Below are positions 10,548-17,812 of a stretch of 47,967 bases of DNA, piece by piece; position 1 is the first letter of the stretch, and the number at the start of each line of letters is the position of its first letter. Below the pieces are notes generated by a model. It was not told the origin of the DNA, ran no database searches, and was given only the letters and a program-made list of their open reading frames with translations. The DNA is from an uncultured Oscillospiraceae bacterium (GTDB lineage Bacteria; Bacillota; Clostridia; Oscillospirales; Oscillospiraceae), in contig CAKUAM010000005.1 in NCBI GenBank assembly GCA_934636305.1, positions 1 through 47,967 on the forward strand, given 5' to 3'. A program made the position numbers and the translations under genes.

Positions 10548-11437
10548 AGTTCCAGCTCCTCCGGGCTCTGCAGCGTAAGCCGGCCAAGCTTGCCGCTGCG
10601 GTAATCATCCATAAGCGCCTTGGCCATGCGCTCGGTATTGACCTCGCCGCCGGAGACGAGATAGCCGCGCTTTTTTCCGGCCAGCTGCAAAAGCTCGTAT
10701 CCGTCCGCGCCGTCTGGCACCTCCAGCTTATAGCGCTCCAGAAGTGTTCCGGGATAGTGCCGGGCCAGCCGCTCCATGAAGTGGCAGGCCAGCGTCTCGG
10801 TGTCCATGACGTCCTCCTTGACAGCGCCGGTGTAGGCCAGCAGCATGCCGGTCTCCGGATCCTCAAACTTTGGCCACAGGATCCCCGGCGTGTCAAGAAG
10901 CAGCAGCCCCTGATCGACGGTGATCCACTGCTTGCCGCGCGTGACGCCGGGGCGGTTTTCCGCCTTTGCGCCCTTGCGTCCGGCAATCTGATTGATAAAG
11001 GTAGATTTGCCGACGTTCGGGATCCCGACGATCATGAGCTTGAGGGGCCGTCCGACCTGGCCCTTTTCGGCGTAGCGGGCAAGCTTGTCAGACAGCAGCT
11101 GCCGCACAGCCGGGACAAAGCCGGCGATGCCCTTTTTTGTTTTGCAGTCCGTCTGCAGGACGCTGAAGCCCTTCGCGCGGAAATCGTCTGCCCATGCCTT
11201 TGTCATGGCCGGATCGGCCATGTCGATACGGTTGAGGACAATCATGCGCGGCTTGCTGCCGCAGATGGCGTCGATATCCGGGTTGCGGCTGGCAACCGGG
11301 ATGCGTGCATCAAGAATTTCGCACACCGCGTCGACCAGACGGATATCCGCCTCGATCATCCGGCGCGTTTTTGTCATATGTCCGGGATACCATTGGATGT
11401 TCATGGAATCCGCTGGACGGGTCTGTTCATTTTTCAT
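10544..11437 (-). CDS. rbgA: Ribosome biogenesis GTPase YlqF/RbgA
   Basis: A 297-residue GTPase with circularly permuted motifs: G4 (LNRIDMAD) comes before G1 ([12 protein letters not shown]) and G3 (LLLDTPGIL). The N-terminal [11 protein letters not shown] is diagnostic of YlqF. In Bacillus it drives late assembly of the 50S subunit. The neighbours lepB and rnhB match the order in Bacillus. It overlaps lepB by 4 nt and rnhB by 4 nt. Confidence 0.96.
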   Translation of the reverse strand: MKNEQTRPADSMNIQWYPGHMTKTRRMIEADIRLVDAVCEILDARIPVASRNPDIDAICGSKPRMIVLNRIDMADPAMTKAWADDFRAKGFSVLQTDCKTKKGIAGFVPAVRQLLSDKLARYAEKGQVGRPLKLMIVGIPNVGKSTFINQIAGRKGAKAENRPGVTRGKQWITVDQGLLLLDTPGILWPKFEDPETGMLLAYTGAVKEDVMDTETLACHFMERLARHYPGTLLERYKLEVPDGADGYELLQLAGKKRGYLVSGGEVNTERMAKALMDDYRSGKLGRLTLQSPEELEL

Positions 11438-12102
11438 GAGACTGTTCCAATTCTTCCTAATTTGCGGCTGCCGGTGACGGTGCCGTATTCATCTGTCTGG
11501 CTGCCAGGGAAAATGACAAGCAGCACCTTGCCGAGAATGCAGCGCTCCTCAACGCAGCCGACGTCGCTGTAGCGGCTGTCCATGGAGTGGTTGCGGTTGT
11601 CGCCCATAGCGAAAATGCTGCCCTCCGGCACGGTGACGGGGTAGGTGAGCCCCTTGCCAAATTCACTGTAGCTTTCATAGGTCGGCTCGAAGGTGTAGCT
11701 CTCGTCGAGCGCAGCGCCGTCAACATAGACGATGCCGGTGTCGAAATCAATATCGACGGTCTGGCCGCCGGTTGCAATGACGCGCTTGACAATCAGCTCG
11801 TCATTGAGAGAAAACGGCGGCGTGTAAAGCACAACAATATCGCCCTGCTTGACATTTTTATATAGGAAATTACTCTCGAGGACAAGATAATCCTTGTTGA
11901 CGAGCGTGGGGTACATGGAGCTGCCGCTGACACCGACCAGACGGAAGAAAAATACAAATACCAGCGTGATGACGGCCAGAAGCCGCACCAGATCATACAA
12001 GCTCAGATAGGCCTCGTAGCCTTTTGGCTGCTGCGGCTGGCTGCCCTCGGCGTCCGCTGCGGGTGTCTGCGCGGGTTCCATTTTCTTATCATCCTGTTCC
12101 AA
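11434..12102 (-). CDS. lepB: Signal peptidase I
   Basis: A 222-residue membrane serine protease that removes signal peptides. A charged N-terminus of about 35 residues is followed by one membrane segment (LAVITLVFVFFFRLVGV), the catalytic serine in GSSMYPTLVN, the catalytic lysine in ELIVKRVIATGG and the GDNRNHSMDSR box. The start is a TTG at 12102; GGAGG lies 8 nt upstream, while the next in-frame ATG is 21 nt further in. It is the first gene of the seven-gene overlapping run. Confidence 0.93.
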   Translation of the reverse strand: MEQDDKKMEPAQTPAADAEGSQPQQPKGYEAYLSLYDLVRLLAVITLVFVFFFRLVGVSGSSMYPTLVNKDYLVLESNFLYKNVKQGDIVVLYTPPFSLNDELIVKRVIATGGQTVDIDFDTGIVYVDGAALDESYTFEPTYESYSEFGKGLTYPVTVPEGSIFAMGDNRNHSMDSRYSDVGCVEERCILGKVLLVIFPGSQTDEYGTVTGSRKLGRIGTVS

Positions 12103-12142
12103 ATGAAAGGCCTCCTGTCCCGGAAAGCGTAAAGTTAAAAAT

Positions 12143-12148
12143 ATTATA
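12143..12148 (-). promoter_or_regulatory. Probable -10 element of the lepB operon
   Basis: A perfect TATAAT read on the minus strand, 41 bp upstream of the lepB TTG start. The -35 region (TTTCTT at 17 bp) is weak, so the promoter is tentative. Confidence 0.4.
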
Positions 12149-12197
12149 CACGATTGCGGCGGATAAAGAAAGAGGAAATGTAAGTTTTCCGGGGTGA

Positions 12198-12225
12198 AAA
12201 ACGGAGGGCTGCGGCCCTCCGTTTT
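12198..12225 (-). terminator. Terminator of the rluA-MATE-kinase operon
   Basis: Inverted repeat AAAACGGAGGGC / GCCCTCCGTTTT with a 4-nt loop, followed on the minus strand by TTTTTC. It is about 175 bp beyond the kinase stop codon. The stretch 12226-12399 is then a long 3' untranslated region in which no gene, RNA or repeat was recognised. Confidence 0.65.
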
Positions 12226-12399
12226 CGAAGCCTATTTAGTAACCGCTGAATCAATCGTCTGCGGTTGTCGGCGGATCTTTTGTCCCAACTGTGCAGTTTG
12301 AAAAACTTGAAATACATACAGGATTCCTGCGTCTTTCAAACTTTCATTTGTGGAAAAATCTCTTGCTGACAACTCTTACCGATTGAATCATCGGTTCCT

Positions 12400-13326
12400 T
12401 CAGTACTGGAAGCAGCTGCCGCCGACAAATTCACGGACAATCGAGTCGCGCGGCACATACGGCATTTCCAGCGGCGGCAGACTCTTGACAACGTCCATCA
12501 GAACGCTCAGCCCGTTTTCCTCAATAAAAGCGTCGTCAAGATCCTCGGCGAACTGCGGAATCTGCCGCAGATACTTTGCAAGGATGCACAGCTCATAATC
12601 ATGGAAGGAGTCAATGTGCACAGAGGCGTTCGGCTTGTTGGGCGCGATATACTTCTGCTCACCGCGGTTGACCGAGCGTGCACGCAGCACGGTGTCGCGC
12701 AGCGAATGTCCGCGGCCCTGATAGTCGCGGATCATGCGGCGTGCGACGCGAACCTGTTCCGGGTGGACGATGCGGTCATCCGGGGTGATGATACGCGTAC
12801 GCGGCGCAACGTAGACGCCGGTGGCCCTGTCCCGGATGGGATCAAACAGCAGGGGATTGAGCATGTGGATGCCCTCAGCGATGATAATCGCGTCGCGGCT
12901 GCCCTCCATGGGCGTATAGCCGCCGGTCCTTCCGTTCGGGAAATCGTACCATGGCACCTGTGCCGTCTCGCCGCGGGAGAGCTTGTCGATCGTGTCCAGC
13001 AGAAGCTGACGGTTGACGCAAAGCGGCGATTCCCAGTCGGTCAGCTCCGGCGGGCGTTCGTCGAGTGAGAGGAAGAAATTATCCATGCTGAGCAGGCATA
13101 CCTTGATGCCGAGGTTTTCAAGATAAGCCTTCAGGCGCATGGCGGTTGTCGTTTTGCCGGAGCCGGAGGGGCCGGTCAGGCAGACAAAGGGCCTGCGCGG
13201 CTGCGCGCTGAGAATTGCGGCAGCGGCTGCGCTGATCTTGTCGTGGAAAACCTCCTCACAGCGAAGGACGAACTGCGTCTGGTTGCGCATGGAATGAATG
13301 ACATCATCAATATCAATAACTCGCAT
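12400..13326 (-). CDS. Uridine kinase-like P-loop kinase
   Basis: A 308-residue protein of the uridine kinase/phosphoribulokinase family. The P-loop is TGPSGSGKTT at 51-60; CLLSMDNFFLSLDERP gives the DxDxFY-like Asp region, and IIIAEGIHMLNPLL is the usual conserved strand. The family phosphorylates uridine or related compounds, but this clostridial subgroup has about 30 extra N-terminal residues and unproven substrates. It lies 27 bp after the MATE gene and is last in a three-gene operon. Confidence 0.8.
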   Translation of the reverse strand: MRVIDIDDVIHSMRNQTQFVLRCEEVFHDKISAAAAAILSAQPRRPFVCLTGPSGSGKTTTAMRLKAYLENLGIKVCLLSMDNFFLSLDERPPELTDWESPLCVNRQLLLDTIDKLSRGETAQVPWYDFPNGRTGGYTPMEGSRDAIIIAEGIHMLNPLLFDPIRDRATGVYVAPRTRIITPDDRIVHPEQVRVARRMIRDYQGRGHSLRDTVLRARSVNRGEQKYIAPNKPNASVHIDSFHDYELCILAKYLRQIPQFAEDLDDAFIEENGLSVLMDVVKSLPPLEMPYVPRDSIVREFVGGSCFQY

Positions 13327-13353
13327 AAAATTTAAGAACCTCCTGAATTGCGG

Positions 13354-14748
13354 TTACAGCGTCCGGATGCGCTGGGAAGCCAGATGCTGCCGCATCATTT
13401 TGCGGTAGATCAGCACAAAGCAGATGACATGCGCCGCACTGGTGATGACCCAGCTGACGGGATAGGACAGATACAGCGTGCCGAGCGTGCGGTCGGCGGC
13501 AAAGACGGTTTCAATCCAGATGATACGCAGCACGCACGCGCCGAAAATGCTGACGAGCATCGGCAGCCAGCTTTTGCCGAGCCCGCGCACCATGCCGCAG
13601 CAGGTCTCCATGATGCCGCAGATGAAGTAGGTCGCGCCCATGTATAAGACGCGGATCATCCCGAGCTTTACAACCGACGCATAGGCCGGATCGCTTGTAG
13701 AGATATAGATGGTCAGAAGCTGCGGCCCGAACAGGTATAAAAGCGCGGATAGGGGAATGCCGATAAGCAGCACCGTCAGAATGCAGTCGCGGTAGACGGG
13801 CTTAATCCGTTCCGGCTTGCCGGCGCCGAGATTCTGGCTTGTGAACGTCATGGACGCGTGGTACACTGCATTGCACGCAGTATAGACGAACGCGTCAAGG
13901 TTGCCGGCAGCAGTGTTGGCTGCAATGGCGTCTGAGCCAAAGGAGTTGATAGAGGACTGGATCATGACGTTTGAGATATTGAAAATCACCGACTGCAGCC
14001 CGGCAGGCAGGCCGATCTGGATCATGCGCAGCGCCTCATCGGGGTAGAAGCGGAGCTTTTTCAGCTCGAGCCTGGCGCAGCCCTCCATCCGCATCAGGCA
14101 GATGATGGCGAGCGCGAGCGAGACATATTCGGAGATAATGGTCGCAATGGCGACGCCAGCAACGCCAAGATGGCAGACAATGACCAGCAGCAGATTGAGT
14201 GCGACATTTATGACGCCGGAGATGGCGAGGAAATAGAACGGGCGTTTCGTATCGCCGAACGCGCGCAGGATTGCTGCGCAGAAGTTGTACAGCAGCAGCG
14301 CCGGGACGCCGATGAAATAGATCTGCAGATACCGGTCAGACAGAGGCAGCACATCCTCCGGCGTTGCCATCAGCTCCAGCAGCGGCCGCGCCAGGAAAAA
14401 TCCCAGCAGGAACACAATGACGCCCAGCCCAAGACCAAGCAGGATGCTTGTGTGTACGGTGCGGGAGACGTGCTCCTCGTCCCGGCAGCCAAGATAGCGT
14501 GCGGCAAGGATGTTGACGCCGACGGAGATGCCGATGAACGCGCCGATGAGAAGATTGATGAGGGATGTTGTTGCGCCGACAGCAGCCAGCGCCGTGCTGG
14601 AATCAAATTTTCCGACGACAATGACGTCGGCCGCGTTGAAAAGCAGCTGCAGAATGCCGGTCAGCGCGAGCGGGACGGAAAAACGGATGACCTGCGGCAG
14701 GGGCCTTCCCTCCGTCATAACAATGGTATTTGCTTTTGTTGCAGACAT
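13354..14748 (-). CDS. MATE family efflux transporter
   Basis: A 464-residue integral membrane protein with about 12 hydrophobic segments in two halves. It begins with the typical MATE N-terminus (PLPQVIRFSVPLALTGILQ, with FNAADVIVVGKF just after). Such proteins export cationic drugs or metabolites using Na+ or H+ gradients; the substrate cannot be predicted. AGGAG precedes the ATG at 14748. It lies 47 bp after the rluA-like gene. A second MATE gene of the same family is at 30181-31539. Confidence 0.92.
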   Translation of the reverse strand: MSATKANTIVMTEGRPLPQVIRFSVPLALTGILQLLFNAADVIVVGKFDSSTALAAVGATTSLINLLIGAFIGISVGVNILAARYLGCRDEEHVSRTVHTSILLGLGLGVIVFLLGFFLARPLLELMATPEDVLPLSDRYLQIYFIGVPALLLYNFCAAILRAFGDTKRPFYFLAISGVINVALNLLLVIVCHLGVAGVAIATIISEYVSLALAIICLMRMEGCARLELKKLRFYPDEALRMIQIGLPAGLQSVIFNISNVMIQSSINSFGSDAIAANTAAGNLDAFVYTACNAVYHASMTFTSQNLGAGKPERIKPVYRDCILTVLLIGIPLSALLYLFGPQLLTIYISTSDPAYASVVKLGMIRVLYMGATYFICGIMETCCGMVRGLGKSWLPMLVSIFGACVLRIIWIETVFAADRTLGTLYLSYPVSWVITSAAHVICFVLIYRKMMRQHLASQRIRTL

Positions 14749-14795
14749 GATCCTCTCCTGTTTCTCTCTGTAATTTAAAAATCCAATCTGTTTAC

Positions 14796-15464
14796 TTACG
14801 ATGCCGATATACTATCATATGAACTGCCTGGAAACAGCGTCCACGGGCAGACTGCCGGCGTCGTGTGGGAAAATGTCATTGGTCTGCCGGTCTGCGGGTG
14901 CAGAAAGGAGATGCGGTATGACCACAGGGCAAGGGGGCCTTCGTCCGGCGCGCCGTATTTCCGGTCGCCGTACAGCGGCAGTCCGCGCGAGGAAAACTGC
15001 GCGCGGATCTGGTGCGTCCGGCCGGTCTCCAGCCGGATCAGGACAAGGCTTTTTCCTTCTGCCTGCGCCAGCACGCGATAGGAAAGGCGGGCCGGACGCG
15101 TATCCGGGCCCGGCGTGCGGACAACGACGGTTTTCTGCGCCTGCCGGTCACGCAGCAGAAGATCCTCCAGAACGCCGTCGGGCTGCTGCGGTACGCCGGT
15201 CAGAACGGCCAGGTATTCCTTTTGAAAGGTATGTGTCTGTACCTGCCTGGAAAGAAGGCTGTCAGCCATGTGGGAGCGGGCGTAGACCATCACGCCGGCG
15301 ACCGGCTGGTCGAGCCGGTGAATAACGCGGATGCAGCCCTCCGGCGGCAGTCCGAGTGTCTGCCGCAGAAGCTGCGGCAGGCCGCCGGGCTCGTCTGTAG
15401 ACAGGATACCCGCCGGCTTCAGACAGACGACAATCCGATTGTCTGTATATAAAAGATCGATCAT
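14796..15464 (-). CDS. RluA family pseudouridine synthase
   Basis: A 222-residue enzyme that isomerises uridine in rRNA or tRNA. The catalytic motif is IHRLDQPVAGV with Asp52; the usual form is HRLDxxTSG, and the QPVAG variant occurs in short Firmicute members. GRTHQIRAQFSSRGLPL near residue 165 is the second RluA motif. There is no S4 domain. The target uridine is unknown. It is first in the operon with the MATE and kinase genes. Confidence 0.88.
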   Translation of the reverse strand: MIDLLYTDNRIVVCLKPAGILSTDEPGGLPQLLRQTLGLPPEGCIRVIHRLDQPVAGVMVYARSHMADSLLSRQVQTHTFQKEYLAVLTGVPQQPDGVLEDLLLRDRQAQKTVVVRTPGPDTRPARLSYRVLAQAEGKSLVLIRLETGRTHQIRAQFSSRGLPLYGDRKYGAPDEGPLALWSYRISFLHPQTGRPMTFSHTTPAVCPWTLFPGSSYDSISAS

Positions 15465-15506
15465 GTATGTGCCTCCGGATGCCCGTGATGCAATCGTATT
15501 TTTTTT

Positions 15507-15535
15507 ATTATATCACGCTGTGCGGCGTTCGTCAT
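15507..15535 (-). promoter_or_regulatory. Promoter of the rluA-MATE-kinase operon
   Basis: On the minus strand, ATGACG (15530-15535), 17 bp, TATAAT (15507-15512). It is 43 bp upstream of the start codon and divergent from the response regulator promoter. Confidence 0.6.
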
Positions 15536-15564
15536 GCCATTTTCGGACGGAAAACGGAAAATGT

Positions 15565-15608
15565 CTTAAAAATTCTTAAAAGCGCACGAAAGCTGGATCA
15601 AGTATGAT
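15565..15608 (+). promoter_or_regulatory. Direct-repeat operator and -10 upstream of the response regulator
   Basis: Two CTTAAAA copies spaced 10 bp apart (15565-15581) are followed by TATGAT (15603-15608), 34 bp upstream of the start codon. No good -35 is present, as in promoters activated by OmpR/PhoB-type regulators. Similar TTAAAA repeats precede the solute-binding protein gene at 17652, which suggests that the encoded regulator controls itself and that operon. The role is inferred. Confidence 0.45.
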
Positions 15609-15641
15609 ACAATGCTGGCAGATGAAAGGAGGCGGCAGCGC

Positions 15642-16334
15642 ATGGAAGAAAAAATCGGCATTCTCGTTGTGGACGACGAGCCGGATATCCGCAGGATCTG
15701 CCGGATCTTACTCGAGACCGGGGGCTACAGCGTTTGTGAGGCGGCTACAGGACTGGAGGCGGTGCAGGCCATCCGGCATAACCCGGACATTGACCTGATT
15801 TTAATGGATATTATGATGCCGGATCTGAATGGATACGATGCGTGCAGCCGGATCCGCGCGTATTCCACTGCACCGGTACTGTTCCTCACGGCCAAGACGC
15901 AGGAGCATGACAAGCTGCTGGCGTACCAGGCAGGCGGGGATGATTATCTGGCCAAGCCATTTTCCCAGGCGGAGCTTATGATGAAGGTGGAATCGCTGCT
16001 GCGGCGGTACCGTGTCTATAAAAATAAAACGAGCGGCCGCACGCTGCGGCCCGGCATTGTGCTCGACGAGGAGAACCGCCGCGTGCTGGTAAACGGGGAG
16101 CAGATGGATCTGACGGAGACGGAGTTCTCCATTCTGCAGTGCCTGGCGGCCAATCGCGGCCATGTTGTGCCGGTGCGCACCATCTATGAGACGGTCTGGC
16201 ACGAGACGTACATGCCGGCATCCAACAACACGGTCATGGTCCACATCGTGAATCTGCGCAAAAAGCTGGAGGAGGATCCGGCCAATCCGCGCCTGATCCG
16301 TACCGTTTGGGGAAAGGGATATCAGATTGACTGA
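15642..16334 (+). CDS. OmpR-family response regulator (VanR-like)
   Basis: A 230-residue protein with an N-terminal receiver domain (acidic pocket Asp11/Asp12, phospho-acceptor Asp56 in LILMDIMMPD, Thr in FLTAKT, Lys in LAKPF) and a C-terminal winged-helix DNA-binding domain (about 135-230; LTETEFSILQCLAANRG and VWGKGYQID). The ATG at 15642 is chosen because AAAGGAGG lies 9 nt upstream; an in-frame ATG at 15612 has no such site. It overlaps the sensor kinase gene by 8 nt, so the two are a cognate pair. Confidence 0.94.
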   Translation: MEEKIGILVVDDEPDIRRICRILLETGGYSVCEAATGLEAVQAIRHNPDIDLILMDIMMPDLNGYDACSRIRAYSTAPVLFLTAKTQEHDKLLAYQAGGDDYLAKPFSQAELMMKVESLLRRYRVYKNKTSGRTLRPGIVLDEENRRVLVNGEQMDLTETEFSILQCLAANRGHVVPVRTIYETVWHETYMPASNNTVMVHIVNLRKKLEEDPANPRLIRTVWGKGYQID

Positions 16335-17655
16335 AAAACGCTTTGTTTCACTCAATATCAAGCCCCTTCTGGCCTTTTTCTTTGGCGTGGTACTGGGTGT
16401 GCTCGTGTATCTGTTTGTGAACTACACGGGTACGCTTGTGATTGAGAAAACGTACATGACAGATTCCGCCGTGGCGAGCCGCGCGTGGAAAACCGCGCAG
16501 CGGCTGCAGGCCTATGTACGTGAGAATAATCTCACCGCCAGCGACACTGAGGCGCTTTCCCGCTGGGGGGCGGAGCAGGGCAGCTGCTATATTGCGCTGT
16601 ACCGTAACCAGCAATTTGTCGGGGAGATTGGCTGGTGGGGCAGCGACAGCAGCGTGGATTCCTATTCCTTCGATGCCTCCAGCAGCGGCTATACCTACCC
16701 GGTTGTGTTCCGCGGCGTGACCTATCAGGCGGTGGTGTACGATTTTTCTGAGGCGGATCTGTACAATATCCTCTGGGTTGCGGCGCTGGTCCTCGGCTTT
16801 GGAACGGTGGCGCTGGTTCTGTTCGGCTACAGCCAGCGCGTGACAAAGGCGATTGTCGCTGCGTCGGCAGAGGTGCGGGCCATCGGCGAGGGGAATCTCT
16901 ATCTGCAGCTGGAGCCGAAGGGCAACGATGAGCTGACCCAGCTGACGGCGAGCGTCGAGCAGATGCGGCTGTCGCTTCTGCGTAAGACCAGCGAGGAGCA
17001 GCGGGCGCTGCAGCAGAACAGCGACCTCATTACTGCCATGTCGCATGATATCCGCAACCCGCTGACCGCGCTGCTCGGCTATCTGGATCTGGCGAAAAAC
17101 GGACAGTACCGTTCGGCGGAGGAGCTGCAGAGCTATCTTGACGCGGCGCACGGAAAGGCAGAGCAGCTGAAAAGCCTGACGGATGAGCTGTTTCGGTATT
17201 CGCTGCTGTTCGGCTGCAAGGAGCTGCCGCTGCAGCTGGAAAGCTATGACGCGGGGCTGCTTCTCGAGCAGCTTCTCGGTGAGAACCGGGCAATTTTGCA
17301 GCAGCAGGGCTTTTCCGTGCAGCTGCTTCTGCCGCAGACTGCGTGCCGGATCCGGGTGGACGTGACATATTTTAAGCGTGTGCTTGACAATCTGTTTGAC
17401 AACATCCGCAAGTATGCAGACCCGGCCAAGCCCGTTGCCGTGGCGGCGATTGTGGAGGATGGCGCGCTGCATATCTGTCTGTCCAACAGCGTCAGCCAGG
17501 GCTCCGGCAGGATTGAATCCAACAAGATTGGCCTGCGTACCTGCGCGAAGATCATGATGCAGATGGGCGGCGGCTTTTCCCGCTACACAGAGAGCGGGAA
17601 ATTCACCGCGGAGGTCATTTTGCCGATAGAGCCGGACATGGAGCCGGGACATTAA
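16327..17655 (+). CDS. Membrane sensor histidine kinase
   Basis: A 442-residue kinase, probably starting at the TTG at 16327 inside the regulator's last codons, with AAAGGGA upstream. Order: membrane segment 1 (about 11-32), an extracellular domain of about 115 residues, membrane segment 2 (about 150-172), HAMP linker, dimerisation domain with phospho-acceptor His240 in SHDIRNPL, N-box DNLFDNIRKYAD, and a C-terminal ATPase lobe ending IGLRTCAKIMMQMGGGF. The usual DxGxG G1 box is replaced by a CLSNSVSQGSG stretch, as in some Firmicute kinases. The ligand is unknown; its position suggests it senses the cargo or state of the transporter encoded next. Confidence 0.9.
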   Translation: MTEKRFVSLNIKPLLAFFFGVVLGVLVYLFVNYTGTLVIEKTYMTDSAVASRAWKTAQRLQAYVRENNLTASDTEALSRWGAEQGSCYIALYRNQQFVGEIGWWGSDSSVDSYSFDASSSGYTYPVVFRGVTYQAVVYDFSEADLYNILWVAALVLGFGTVALVLFGYSQRVTKAIVAASAEVRAIGEGNLYLQLEPKGNDELTQLTASVEQMRLSLLRKTSEEQRALQQNSDLITAMSHDIRNPLTALLGYLDLAKNGQYRSAEELQSYLDAAHGKAEQLKSLTDELFRYSLLFGCKELPLQLESYDAGLLLEQLLGENRAILQQQGFSVQLLLPQTACRIRVDVTYFKRVLDNLFDNIRKYADPAKPVAVAAIVEDGALHICLSNSVSQGSGRIESNKIGLRTCAKIMMQMGGGFSRYTESGKFTAEVILPIEPDMEPGH

Positions 17656-17711
17656 AAAAATCTTAAAAATAAGGCGGAGGACTTTTCTTCCCCAGGGGAT
17701 TCTGCTATGAT
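17652..17711 (+). promoter_or_regulatory. Direct repeats and -10 upstream of the solute-binding protein operon
   Basis: TTAAAA at 17652-17657 and 17663-17668 (11-bp period), then TATGATAC (TATGAT 17706-17711), the same -10 sequence as in front of the regulator gene. The gap between repeats and -10 is 37 bp here against 21 bp there, so activation from this site is less certain. The 5' leader (17720-17812) is about 100 nt and contains a self-complementary CTGCAG pair. Confidence 0.35.
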
Positions 17712-17812
17712 ACAGGCAACTAGATATGCCGCAGACAGCGGCCTGCAGAGGGAAGATACGGACCTGAAGGGACGCAGCTGCAGGTACGGCTGCAGGAAAA
17801 AAGGAGAATAAT

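Noticed and set aside
12226..12399. Possible tRNA, small RNA or repeat copy in the gap after the kinase gene
   Set aside because: No cloverleaf, no T-loop sequence and no match to the repeat found elsewhere; only a long 3' untranslated region is supported.
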